Shown here piece by piece: positions 16,140-24,924 of a stretch of DNA of 64,000 nt. How positions within the stretch are numbered: the first letter of the stretch is position 1; every line of letters begins with the position of its first letter. Made by a program: the position numbers and the translations under genes. The stretch comes from RGIG2206 sp045577615 (GTDB lineage Bacteria > Bacillota > Clostridia > Oscillospirales > Acutalibacteraceae): contig JAZNIT010000034.1 in NCBI GenBank assembly GCA_045577615.1, positions 50,856 through 114,855 of the forward strand, in the 5' to 3' direction. The notes beneath the pieces are model-generated. The model made no database searches. It saw nothing but the letters and a program-made list of their open reading frames with translations, and was not told the DNA's origin.

Positions 16140-17630
16140 ATGTTGTACAATAGCACAAGAAACAAGGGTGTAAGTGTAAGCTCAGCCAAGGCCATCAACG
16201 ATGGTATTTCAAAGGATGGTGGCTTGTTTGTACCCGAAACCTTACCTCAACTTAACGAAGCCTTTATAAATAATATTAAAGGTTTGGACTATATCGGCAG
16301 AGCTAAAGAAATCCTCAGGCTGTTTCTTACTGATTTTTCAGAAGAAGAGATTGACAACTGCGTAAACGGCGCTTACAGCAATAACTTTGATGATAATATT
16401 CCTGCTCCTTTGTCAGATATGTCAGACGGCACCTATATTCTTGAACTGTGGCATGGACCTACTTGTGCATTTAAGGATATGGCTTTGCAGTTGTTGCCTC
16501 ATTTACTCACCAAATCTGCTTCTAAAGCAGGGGATGGCAAGCGCACTGTTATTCTTGTTGCAACCTCAGGCGACACCGGCAAGGCAGCACTTGAAGGCTT
16601 TAAGGATGTAGAAAACACCGATATTATCGTATTTTATCCTGTTGATGGTGTAAGTAACACTCAAAAGCTTCAGATGGCAACACAAGAAGGTAACAACGTA
16701 TTTGTGTGTGCAATTAACGGTAACTTTGACGATGCTCAGTCAGGCGTTAAAAAGATCTTTACCGATAAGACTGTTTCTCAAAAGCTCGCCGACAACAATA
16801 TGGCATTTTCGAGCGCAAACTCTATTAACTGGGGCCGCCTTTTGCCTCAAATTGTTTACTACATTTCTGCATACTGCGACCTTATCAATGCTAACAGCGA
16901 CATTAAAGAGTTCAACGTAGTTGTTCCTACCGGTAACTTTGGTAACATTTTAGCCGCATTCTATGCAAAATGTATGGGCATCCCCGTAAATAAGCTTATC
17001 TGCGCTTCAAACAGTAACAATGTTTTGACCGACTTCATAACTACCGGCACATATGATCGCAATCGACAGTTCTATACTACTATTTCTCCTTCAATGGATA
17101 TTCTTATTTCAAGCAATCTGGAGCGTTTGCTATATCACTTAAGCGGTAACGATGATTCTCGCGTATCAAAGTGGATGAACTCACTTTCTACCGACGGTGT
17201 TTATACTGTTGATGAAGATGTTAAGAAGGCTGTTTCAGACTATTTTGTTGCAGGCTATGCAGACGATAGCAAAACCAAAGCAACCATCAACAAGATGTTC
17301 GGTGAAAAGGGTTATCTTTGCGATACTCACACGGCTGTTGCTATTTCTGTATATGAGGATTATGCAGCAAAGACCGGCGACAAAACTCCCACTGTTATCG
17401 TATCAACTGCAAGCCCCTATAAGTTTGCTGCTGACGTACTTGATGCTGTAAAGCAAGGTTCTGCTGACAATCTTGATGGTATTGAATGTATGAATACCTT
17501 GTCTGATATTACTGCAACTACCATTCCTGCTCCTCTTGAGAATCTTGCAGATCGCGAAATCAGATTTAAGAAAACCGTAGATCCTGCCTCTATGGCTGAG
17601 GTAGTATTTGATTATCTTCAAATAAAATAA
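16140..17630 (+). CDS. thrC: threonine synthase
   Basis: PLP-dependent conversion of O-phosphohomoserine to threonine. 496 residues, the long form. N-terminal LYNSTRNKGVSVSSAKAINDGISKDGGLFVPE is typical, the PLP Lys is in HGPTCAFKDMALQ, and the phosphate loop is VATSGDTGKAALEGF. FSSANSINWGRLLPQIVYY and VPTGNFGNILAAFYAKCMG confirm the subfamily. Lies in the plus-strand housekeeping run, not with hom or thrB. Confidence 0.96.
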   Translation: MLYNSTRNKGVSVSSAKAINDGISKDGGLFVPETLPQLNEAFINNIKGLDYIGRAKEILRLFLTDFSEEEIDNCVNGAYSNNFDDNIPAPLSDMSDGTYILELWHGPTCAFKDMALQLLPHLLTKSASKAGDGKRTVILVATSGDTGKAALEGFKDVENTDIIVFYPVDGVSNTQKLQMATQEGNNVFVCAINGNFDDAQSGVKKIFTDKTVSQKLADNNMAFSSANSINWGRLLPQIVYYISAYCDLINANSDIKEFNVVVPTGNFGNILAAFYAKCMGIPVNKLICASNSNNVLTDFITTGTYDRNRQFYTTISPSMDILISSNLERLLYHLSGNDDSRVSKWMNSLSTDGVYTVDEDVKKAVSDYFVAGYADDSKTKATINKMFGEKGYLCDTHTAVAISVYEDYAAKTGDKTPTVIVSTASPYKFAADVLDAVKQGSADNLDGIECMNTLSDITATTIPAPLENLADREIRFKKTVDPASMAEVVFDYLQIK

Positions 17631-17644
17631 TTTGAGGTGATATT

Positions 17645-18328
17645 TTGGCCTTGTTTGCCATTTCCGATTTACATCTATCTTTTACGACCGATAAATCTAT
17701 GGAGGTTTTTCGTGGGTGGGAGAATTATGTTGAGCGGATACAAAACAACTGGACAAGGGTTGTTTCAGACTCTGATACAGTAGTCATTCCGGGCGATATT
17801 TCATGGGAACTTAAAATCGAAAACGCAGTTAAGGATTTTGAGTTTTTAAACAATCTGCCGGGCAAGAAGTACATCATAAAGGGTAATCATGATTTATGGT
17901 GGAATTCTATGAAAAAAATGAATGAATTTCTCGTGCAAAACAACTTTTCCACAATAACGTTTTTAAACAATTCGGCCGCTCTTGAAGAAGGCGTATCCAT
18001 ATGTGGAACAAGAGGCTGGCTAATTGAAGAAAGCGGAACCGATTCAAAGCTGATAAATCGCGAAGCACTACGACTGAAAGCATCACTTGAAGAGGGAAGA
18101 AGGCTTGGTGAAAATCCTATAGTATTTTTGCATTACCCACCGGTTACCGATACACAACAATGCAAAGAGATTATAGATGTTTTAAAATCATATAATGTCA
18201 CCAAGGTTTATTATGGCCATTTGCACGGTGGATCAACACTTTATGCGGTTAACGGTGATGTTGATGGCATAAATTACAAGCTTGTTTCTGCCGATAGGGT
18301 TGATTTCACTCCCGTTTTGGTGCATTAG
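17645..18328 (+). CDS. metallophosphoesterase
   Basis: 227 residues of the calcineurin-like phosphoesterase superfamily. Metal motifs are FAISDLHLSF, VIPGDISWE, IIKGNHDLWW, FLHYPP and YYGHLHGG. Begins with TTG at 17645, preceded by TTGAGGTGA at proper distance; no ATG is available before the first metal motif. Substrate unknown. Confidence 0.88.
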   Translation: MALFAISDLHLSFTTDKSMEVFRGWENYVERIQNNWTRVVSDSDTVVIPGDISWELKIENAVKDFEFLNNLPGKKYIIKGNHDLWWNSMKKMNEFLVQNNFSTITFLNNSAALEEGVSICGTRGWLIEESGTDSKLINREALRLKASLEEGRRLGENPIVFLHYPPVTDTQQCKEIIDVLKSYNVTKVYYGHLHGGSTLYAVNGDVDGINYKLVSADRVDFTPVLVH

Positions 18329-18340
18329 CATAAAAATATC

Positions 18341-18362
18341 GTAAAATATTACAATATTTTAC
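18341..18362 (+). terminator. AT-rich stem-loop after the phosphoesterase gene
   Basis: Perfect 10-bp stem GTAAAATATT / AATATTTTAC with a 2-nt loop. No T-tract on the plus strand, so termination is uncertain. Confidence 0.4.
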
Positions 18363-18386
18363 CAAAAAAACAGTGGAATTTATAAA

Positions 18387-18410
18387 TACAATGTGCTATA
18401 ATACATTGTA
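18387..18410 (+). promoter_or_regulatory. tig promoter -10 box inside an inverted repeat
   Basis: TACAATGT (18387-18394) and ACATTGTA (18403-18410) flank GCTATAAT, so the -10 hexamer TATAAT (18397-18402) lies exactly between the two halves. The -35 is poor (TGGAAT at 17 bp). It looks like an operator covering the promoter. Confidence 0.5.
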
Positions 18411-18435
18411 TGTGAAAATGTAGGAGGACAAACCA

Positions 18436-19983
18436 ATGACACTGAAAGCAACAAACAAAATTGAAACCAACCGCTACGAACTTGAAATCCTTGTTGATTC
18501 CGATACTTTTGCAGCAGCACTGTCAAAGGCATATGCAAAGAATGTAAAGAAAATCGCTATTCCCGGATTCCGCAAGGGTAAAGCTCCCCGTCATATCATC
18601 GAGCGCTTGTATGGCGAAAGCTTCTTCTATGAAGATGCAATCGAAATCATCTATCCCGATGCTGTAGAAGCTGCTATTAAAGAAGCCGGTCTTGAGCTCG
18701 TGTCTAACAATATCGGTTTTGATCTTGTCAGCATTGACAAGGCTACCGGTGTAGACTTTAAGGTTACCATCACCGTTAAGCCCACCGAGATCACCCTTAA
18801 AAAGTACAAAGGTCTTGAGGTCGAGCGCGTAAAGGCTGTTGTTACTGATGAAGAGATTGAAGAACAGGTTAAGATGGTTGCAGAGCGCAACTCTCGTCTT
18901 ATCAGCGTCACCGATCGAGCTGCTGCTGACGGCGACACTGTTGTTATCGATTACGAAGGCTTTGTTGGTGATAAGGCTTTCGACGGTGGCAAGGCTGAAG
19001 GTTATTCTTTGAAGCTTGGCTCTAACTCTTTCATTCCCGGCTTTGAGCCTCAAATTATTGGTCACAACATCGACGAAGAATTTGACATCAACGTTACCTT
19101 CCCTGAAGAGTATCATGCAGAAGAACTCAAGGGTAAGGAAGCTGTATTTAAGATTAAGCTCCACGAAATCAAGCAGACCGAAACTCCCGTTATTGATGAC
19201 GAGTTTGCAAAGGATGTTAGCGAGTTCGACACCCTCGACGAGTACAAGGCTGATCTTAAGACCAAGGCTCTCGATATGAAGAATAAAAACGCTGACGATG
19301 CTGTTGACAATGCACTTATCGATGCACTTCTTGATGGCTTCAAGGCTGAAATCCCCAACGAAATGATCGAGTCTCGCATTGACGAAAGCGTTCAGGACTT
19401 TGCTTATCGTTTGCAGATGCAAGGCCTTGACATCAACACCTATGTAAAATATATGGGTGGCGATATGGCTGTATTCCGCGATTCTTTCCGTGAGCAGGCT
19501 GACAAGCAGGTTAAGCTCCGTCTTGCTCTTGAGAAGATCGCTGCTGACGAAGCCATTACTCCCACTGATGCAGATATCGACGAAGAGTACGAGACTCTCG
19601 CAAAAGCATACAACACCGAAATTGATAATGTTAAAAAGGCAATACCCGCCTCCGAGTTGACCAAGGACATTTCTGTTCGCAAGGCATTCGACTTCATTCG
19701 CACCAACGCAGTTATTACTGATGTAGATGCAGCTACCGAAAAGAAGCCTGCTGCAAAGAAAACCACTACCAAGAAGTCAACCACTACTGCAAAGAAGACC
19801 GAAGCAACTGAAGATAAGCCTGCTGCAAAGAAGACTACTTCTACCACTAAGAAAACCACTTCAACTGCTACCAAGTCTACTACTGCAAAGAAGACCGAAG
19901 CAACTGAAGATAAGCCTGCTGCAAAGAAGGCTGCTTCTACTACGAAGAAGACCACTACCAAAAAGGCAGAAGAGGATAAGTAA
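18436..19983 (+). CDS. tig: trigger factor with long Lys/Thr/Ala-rich C-terminal tail
   Basis: Ribosome-associated chaperone and prolyl isomerase. 515 residues, about 80 more than usual. The N-terminal ribosome-binding domain has the signature IPGFRKGKAPRHIIE; the FKBP domain follows (DGDTVVIDYEGFVGD, LGSNSFIPGFE); the C-terminal chaperone arms run to about residue 435. From there on the protein is low-complexity (PAAKKTTTKKSTTT...), ending in KKAEEDK. The tail contains two identical 51-nt DNA repeats (19783-19833 and 19879-19929), each coding TTAKKTEATEDKPAAKK. It resembles histone-H1-like basic tails. clpP-clpX follow, the standard order. Confidence 0.96.
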   Translation: MTLKATNKIETNRYELEILVDSDTFAAALSKAYAKNVKKIAIPGFRKGKAPRHIIERLYGESFFYEDAIEIIYPDAVEAAIKEAGLELVSNNIGFDLVSIDKATGVDFKVTITVKPTEITLKKYKGLEVERVKAVVTDEEIEEQVKMVAERNSRLISVTDRAAADGDTVVIDYEGFVGDKAFDGGKAEGYSLKLGSNSFIPGFEPQIIGHNIDEEFDINVTFPEEYHAEELKGKEAVFKIKLHEIKQTETPVIDDEFAKDVSEFDTLDEYKADLKTKALDMKNKNADDAVDNALIDALLDGFKAEIPNEMIESRIDESVQDFAYRLQMQGLDINTYVKYMGGDMAVFRDSFREQADKQVKLRLALEKIAADEAITPTDADIDEEYETLAKAYNTEIDNVKKAIPASELTKDISVRKAFDFIRTNAVITDVDAATEKKPAAKKTTTKKSTTTAKKTEATEDKPAAKKTTSTTKKTTSTATKSTTAKKTEATEDKPAAKKAASTTKKTTTKKAEEDK

Positions 19984-20058
19984 TTTTTCTTTGAGTGTAT
20001 AACATCTTAAATATTTGCCTATATTTTAACTGTTAGTTATAAAACTTTTAAGAAGCGG

Positions 20059-20097
20059 AGGTGTCTCGTGATTTTTTAATCGACGAGGCACCTTTTT
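20059..20097 (+). terminator. terminator between tig and clpP
   Basis: 11-bp stem AGGTGTCTCGT (20059-20069) with ACGAGGCACCT (20083-20093), one G-U pair, then TTTTT. Read-through would be needed for cotranscription of tig with clpP. Confidence 0.75.
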
Positions 20098-20125
20098 GCA
20101 AACTACTAAGAAGGAGAATACAATT

Positions 20126-20707
20126 ATGCCATTTGTACCTTATGTTGTTGAACAAACCGGAAGAGGCGAGCGTTCATATGATATTTACTCACGCCTTCTT
20201 AATGACAGAATTATTGTTTTGTCAGACGAGGTTAATGACCAAACTGCAAGTCTTGTAATTGCACAACTTTTATATCTCGAAAGCCAGGATTCTACAAAGG
20301 ATATCAGCTTATACATCAACAGCCCCGGCGGTTCTGTTTCGGCCGGTCTTGCAATTTATGACACTATGAATTACATCAAGTGCGACGTATCAACCATTTG
20401 TATTGGCATGGCGGCAAGTATGGGTGCATTCTTGCTTTCTTCAGGTGCAAAAGGCAAGCGTATTGCGCTCCCCAATTCAGAGGTTATGATTCATCAGCCT
20501 TTGGGTCAAGCTCGCGGCCAAGCTACCGACATTCTTATCAGCGCAGAACACATTAAGCGCACCAGAGAAAATCTTAATGCAATACTAGCCGAAAACACCG
20601 GTAAGCCTATCGAAATTATTGCACAAGATACCGAGCGCGATAACTTTATGACTGCCCAGCAGGCACTTGAATATGGATTGATTGACAAGGTAATTGACAG
20701 GAGATAA
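20126..20707 (+). CDS. clpP: ATP-dependent Clp protease proteolytic subunit
   Basis: 193 residues from the ATG at 20126 (AAGGAG upstream). Serine peptidase forming the barrel used by ClpX. Catalytic triad Ser98 (GMAASMGAFLLSSG), His123 (EVMIHQPLGQARGQATD) and Asp172. Substrate-handle region INSPGGSVSAGLAIYD is intact. clpX follows after 2 bp. Confidence 0.97.
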   Translation: MPFVPYVVEQTGRGERSYDIYSRLLNDRIIVLSDEVNDQTASLVIAQLLYLESQDSTKDISLYINSPGGSVSAGLAIYDTMNYIKCDVSTICIGMAASMGAFLLSSGAKGKRIALPNSEVMIHQPLGQARGQATDILISAEHIKRTRENLNAILAENTGKPIEIIAQDTERDNFMTAQQALEYGLIDKVIDRR

Positions 20708-20709
20708 TT

Positions 20710-22026
20710 ATGTCTAATAAGAAAAACAACAATTCAACTCCATACTGTTCCTTTTGCGGCAAATTATCAGACGAGGTGGAACAGCTTGTTGGTCAAGATG
20801 GGCTTTATATCTGCAATGAATGCGTTAAGCTTTGTTATAACCTTATTAACGATATACCCGCAGAAAGCCAGCCTAATCGTTCAAAGCGCAGAGGTTCACA
20901 AGAACCCTTTGTTTTGCCTAAACCGAAGGAACTCTTTGAATATCTTAATGAATATGTAATCGGTCAGGAGGAGGCAAAAATTGCCCTTTCTGTAGCTGTT
21001 TACAATCATTATAAGCGCACAATGTTTGATGAAAACAATGTTAATCTCAACAAAAGTAACGTTCTATTGTTAGGTCCTACTGGTGTAGGTAAAACCTTAT
21101 TGGCACAGACACTTGCTAAAAAACTCGATGTACCCTTTGCTATAACCGATGCAACCACTTTAACCGAGGCAGGTTATGTTGGTGAAGATGTTGAAAACAT
21201 TCTTCTCAGACTTATTCAGGCCGCTGATTTTGACGTTGAAAAGGCTCAAAGAGGTATTATATATATCGATGAAATAGACAAAATCGCAAGAAAGTCTGAA
21301 AACACATCAATTACCCGCGATGTAAGCGGTGAGGGTGTTCAGCAAGCATTGCTTAAAATTCTTGAGGGTACTGTGTCTAACGTTCCACCTCAGGGTGGCA
21401 GAAAGCATCCTCAACAACAATTTATTCAAATTGATACAACCAACATCTTGTTTATTTGTGCTGGCGCTTTTGATGGTATAGAAAAGATTGTTGAAAAGCG
21501 CATAGGTGGTTCATCGGTTGGATTTGGTGCGAATATCTCAACCAAAAACGATAAATCAACCACAGAACTTTATAAACAAGTAACACAACGCGATCTATGT
21601 AAATTCGGCCTTATACCCGAATTAGTCGGTCGTATTCCTGCTGTTACAGCATTAGAGCCATTGGACAGAGATGCACTAATTCGCGTAATGACCGAACCTA
21701 AAAACTCAGTCATTGCACAATACAAGTCATTATTTGAAATGGACGACGCTCAATTAGAATTTGATGCAGATGCACTTATTGCAATTGCCGATTTGACTAT
21801 TGAGCGCAACACGGGTGCTCGCGGATTGCGCTCAATTTTTGAGAGCATATTAACTAAAATTATGTTTGAGCTTCCCAGTGACCATACCATTGAAAAGGTT
21901 ATCATTACCAAAGAATGTGCTCTGGGTCAAGCAGAAGCTACCTTCATCAGAAACGCTTCACGCAAACCAAGAAGTTTAACTGCAGAAGCACAAAATAAAA
22001 AAGTCAAAGCCAAAACTATCGCGTAA
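20710..22026 (+). CDS. clpX: ATP-dependent Clp protease ATP-binding subunit ClpX
   Basis: 438-residue AAA+ unfoldase. N-terminal zinc-binding domain YCSFCGKLSDEVEQLVGQ...YICNECVKLC with four Cys; Walker A LLGPTGVGKTLLAQTLAK; pore loop region EAGYVGEDVENILLRL; Walker B GIIYIDEIDKIA; sensor motif GLIPELVGRIPAV, which also contains the IGF-like ClpP-contacting region's neighbour; ARGLRSIFE sensor 2. Translationally close to clpP. Confidence 0.97.
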   Translation: MSNKKNNNSTPYCSFCGKLSDEVEQLVGQDGLYICNECVKLCYNLINDIPAESQPNRSKRRGSQEPFVLPKPKELFEYLNEYVIGQEEAKIALSVAVYNHYKRTMFDENNVNLNKSNVLLLGPTGVGKTLLAQTLAKKLDVPFAITDATTLTEAGYVGEDVENILLRLIQAADFDVEKAQRGIIYIDEIDKIARKSENTSITRDVSGEGVQQALLKILEGTVSNVPPQGGRKHPQQQFIQIDTTNILFICAGAFDGIEKIVEKRIGGSSVGFGANISTKNDKSTTELYKQVTQRDLCKFGLIPELVGRIPAVTALEPLDRDALIRVMTEPKNSVIAQYKSLFEMDDAQLEFDADALIAIADLTIERNTGARGLRSIFESILTKIMFELPSDHTIEKVIITKECALGQAEATFIRNASRKPRSLTAEAQNKKVKAKTIA

Positions 22027-22041
22027 GAGGTGAATAACTTT

Positions 22042-22227
22042 ATGGACATAAAATTAGGCAGTATTGTTGAAATGAAAAAGCCCCATCCTTGCGGCAACAA
22101 TCAATTTTTAATAACAAGAATAGGTTTGGATTTTAAAATTAAGTGCTGCAAATGTGACCATGAAGTTATGGTACCTCGTGTTAAGGTTGAGAAAAATATC
22201 AAGCGTATAATTTCTCAAGACGAATAA
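22042..22227 (+). CDS. DUF951 family protein
   Basis: 61 residues. MDIKLGSIVEMKKPHPCGNNQF, then DFKIKCCKCDHEVMVPRVKVEKNIKRII: the HPCG motif and the CxxC pair suggest a small zinc-binding, nucleic-acid-associated protein. Function is not known. I chose ATG 22042 over GTG 22030 because the GTG lies in the AGAGGTGA ribosome binding site. Between clpX and prfA. Confidence 0.85.
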   Translation: MDIKLGSIVEMKKPHPCGNNQFLITRIGLDFKIKCCKCDHEVMVPRVKVEKNIKRIISQDE

Positions 22228-22237
22228 GGAGCATTAT

Positions 22238-23320
22238 ATGTTTGATAAAATTAAAGCTGTTGAACAGCGATACAATGAGGTTGCACAGATGTTAATGCAG
22301 CCTGATATCGTATCAAATAATGAATTATATAAGAAGCTTATGAAAGAGCATAAGCTTCTTACACCTTTAATAGAAAAATTTCATGAGTACTGCGCTGCAA
22401 TTGATGCAGAGAAAGATGCACTTGAAATTTTATCCGACAAAAGTTTAGATAAAGATTTCAGAGAATTAGCAGAGGAAGAATTATCTTCTGCAAGAAATCT
22501 TATAGAAACAACAACAGAGGAATTAAAAATACTGCTGTTACCGGCCGATCCCAACGATGATAAAAATGTTATTATTGAAATTCGCGGTGGCGCCGGTGGG
22601 GAAGAGGCAGCATTGTTTGCCGGAGTTCTCACACGTATGTATTCGATGTATGCCGATTCCAAAGGCTATAAATCCGAAATTATATCCTCCAATCCAACTG
22701 AACTTGGCGGTTATAAAGAGGTCAGTTTTTTGGTTGAAGGGGAAGGAGCATATTCAAGATTTAAGTTTGAAAGCGGTGTTCACCGAGTTCAACGAGTTCC
22801 CGAAACAGAAGCATCCGGCAGAATTCACACCTCAACCGTTACTGTAGCCGTTTTAGCAGAAGCTGATGAGGTCGAGGTTGAAATCAACCCTGCAGACTTA
22901 AAAATTGATACCTTCCGTTCAAGTGGCGCAGGAGGTCAGCACATCAACAAAACCGAATCTGCAATAAGAATCACGCATATTCCAACAGGAATTGTTGTTG
23001 AATGCCAGGATGAACGCAGTCAATTTAAAAACAAAGATAAAGCGATGAAGGTATTGCGCTCCAGACTTTATGAACAAGCCCAGGCATCACAAACTGATGC
23101 CATTGCATCCGAAAGAAAAATGCAGGTAGGCACAGGAGACCGTTCGGAGCGAATCAGGACCTACAACTATCCACAAGGAAGAGTTACTGACCATCGTATA
23201 GGCTTAACATTATATAAGATCGATCAAATGTTAAACGGTGACATCGATGAGCTTATTGATGCACTTATAACAACTGACAGAACAAACAAGTTACAATCAA
23301 GTGAAGGCGATAATCAATGA
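22238..23320 (+). CDS. prfA: peptide chain release factor 1
   Basis: 360 residues. Reads UAA/UAG and triggers peptide release. N-terminal helical domain, codon-recognition region with the PET motif (RVPETEASGRIHTSTV), and the catalytic loop RSSGAGGQHINKTESAIRITH containing GGQ. The methyltransferase gene prmC, usually beside prfA, is absent here. It overlaps the next gene by 4 bp. Confidence 0.96.
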   Translation: MFDKIKAVEQRYNEVAQMLMQPDIVSNNELYKKLMKEHKLLTPLIEKFHEYCAAIDAEKDALEILSDKSLDKDFRELAEEELSSARNLIETTTEELKILLLPADPNDDKNVIIEIRGGAGGEEAALFAGVLTRMYSMYADSKGYKSEIISSNPTELGGYKEVSFLVEGEGAYSRFKFESGVHRVQRVPETEASGRIHTSTVTVAVLAEADEVEVEINPADLKIDTFRSSGAGGQHINKTESAIRITHIPTGIVVECQDERSQFKNKDKAMKVLRSRLYEQAQASQTDAIASERKMQVGTGDRSERIRTYNYPQGRVTDHRIGLTLYKIDQMLNGDIDELIDALITTDRTNKLQSSEGDNQ

Positions 23321-24336
23321 ACACCTTAAAGCTCAACGCTTTTAAAACAGATGATGACAACATAAAGATAGCTGCCGATATATTAAAAAACGGCGGCGTT
23401 GTTGCCATTCCTACAGAAACTGTTTATGGATTAGCCGCTAATGCACTAAACGAAGAAGCCGTTAAAAAAATATTTGAAGCCAAGGGACGCCCGCAGGATA
23501 ACCCGCTTATTGTTCATATAAGTAATTTTGATGAAATACACGAGCTTGTTACAGAAATACCTGAAACAGCTAAAAAATTGGCAGAAGCCTTTTGGCCCGG
23601 TCCTTTAACTATGGTTTTGCCAAAGTCTAATGTTATCCCTTCAGCAATTTCAGCAGGTCTGGATACTGTTGCAATCAGAATGCCTTCTCATAAAATAGCA
23701 CGTGAAATCATCAAACAATCAGGGTGCCCGTTAGCTGCCCCCTCTGCAAACATTTCGGGCAAACCAAGTCCGTCTACTGCCCAGCATGTTATAGACGATT
23801 TATCAGGCAAAATTGATGCTATAGTAGTGTCTGACGACTGCAGTGTTGGCGTAGAATCAACAGTTATTCTGCTCGCAAACGGCAACAAAAGGCTACTTAG
23901 ACCCGGCGGTATTACAATCGAAATGCTTGAATCGGTTATCGGCAAAATAGAAATCGACGATGCTGTGCTGAGTAATAGCATTACTGAAAAAGTATCATCA
24001 CCCGGTATGAAATATAAGCACTATTCTCCCGAAACCAACATAGTGTTGGTAAATGGCAGCTCTGAGGCTTTTATTAAATATATCTCAAACAAATCAGGCA
24101 ACATATCCGCCATTTGCTATGAAGAGGATTCCCATAAACTTAAAATACCGTTCATAACTTATGGAAACTGCAAAAACGAAGAAACCTTTGCCCATAGTTT
24201 GTTTGAAGCATTAAGAAAAATTGATAACTATAATGTTGATATAGCATATGTTCACGCGCCTTCAAAATCGGGAATAGGACTTGCTGTATATAATCGATTG
24301 CTTCGTGCTGCTGCCTTTGAGGTGATTGACCTATGA
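23317..24336 (+). CDS. threonylcarbamoyl-AMP synthase, Sua5 type
   Basis: 339 residues: an N-terminal YrdC domain (GGVVAIPTETVYGLAANA, FEAKGRPQDNPLIVHI, FWPGPLTMVL, PLAAPSANISGKPSPSTAQHV) plus the C-terminal Sua5 domain (SPGMKYKHYSPE...). It makes the activated intermediate for t6A37 in tRNA. The start overlaps the prfA stop (ATGA), and its stop overlaps coaE, so prfA-sua5-coaE are coupled. Symbol tsaC/ywlC is possible; I leave it open. Confidence 0.93.
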   Translation: MNTLKLNAFKTDDDNIKIAADILKNGGVVAIPTETVYGLAANALNEEAVKKIFEAKGRPQDNPLIVHISNFDEIHELVTEIPETAKKLAEAFWPGPLTMVLPKSNVIPSAISAGLDTVAIRMPSHKIAREIIKQSGCPLAAPSANISGKPSPSTAQHVIDDLSGKIDAIVVSDDCSVGVESTVILLANGNKRLLRPGGITIEMLESVIGKIEIDDAVLSNSITEKVSSPGMKYKHYSPETNIVLVNGSSEAFIKYISNKSGNISAICYEEDSHKLKIPFITYGNCKNEETFAHSLFEALRKIDNYNVDIAYVHAPSKSGIGLAVYNRLLRAAAFEVIDL

Positions 24337-24920
24337 AAACAATAATCGGTTTAACGGGTACAACAGGGGCAGGGAAGAGCACCGTTTCAAAACAGTTCAG
24401 TGATTGCGGTTTTTACGTTATTAATTGCGATAAGGTCGCTAAAAATGTAGTTGAAAACGATGTTTCAATACTAACAAAATTGTGCAATCAATTTGGCGAC
24501 GATATAATTAGTAACGGTTTGTTAAACAGAAGTTTATTAGCTTCAAGAGCTTTTGCGAACAAACAATCTACCGAAGCACTTAACAATATAACCCTGCCTG
24601 CAATTGTCGATAAAATCAAGCAATTAATTGATACTTCTAAAAGTGATTATATCATACTTGACGCACCAACCTTGTTTGAAAGCGGCGCCAATAAGTTGTG
24701 TAATACTATTATTGGCGTTATAAGTGACGACGATTTAAGAATAAAGCGCATCATTAACCGCGATAATATTACAACAGATGCAGCTCAGTCAAGAATGTCC
24801 GCACAAAATAGCAATGAGTTTTTTAAGCAAAACTGCACATACATTATTGAAAACAATACTGATTTAGAATCGCTTTATGATCAAACAAAATCAGTTATAA
24901 ATTCTATTAAAGAGGGTTGA
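24333..24920 (+). CDS. coaE: dephospho-CoA kinase
   Basis: 195 residues. Last step of coenzyme A synthesis. P-loop IIGLTGTTGAGKSTVSKQF, NCDKVAKNVVEN, DYIILDAPTLFESGANKLCN and the RIINRDNIT lid region are in family positions. Sequence is somewhat divergent but length and motifs agree. Confidence 0.92.
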   Translation: MKTIIGLTGTTGAGKSTVSKQFSDCGFYVINCDKVAKNVVENDVSILTKLCNQFGDDIISNGLLNRSLLASRAFANKQSTEALNNITLPAIVDKIKQLIDTSKSDYIILDAPTLFESGANKLCNTIIGVISDDDLRIKRIINRDNITTDAAQSRMSAQNSNEFFKQNCTYIIENNTDLESLYDQTKSVINSIKEG

Positions 24921-24924
24921 TTTT

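Noticed and set aside
18523..19961. Long minus-strand frames opposite tig
   Set aside because: Antisense shadows of a strongly biased coding sequence; no ribosome site or recognisable domain.
20061..20258. 65-residue frame before clpP
   Set aside because: It starts in the terminator stem and runs in another frame through clpP.
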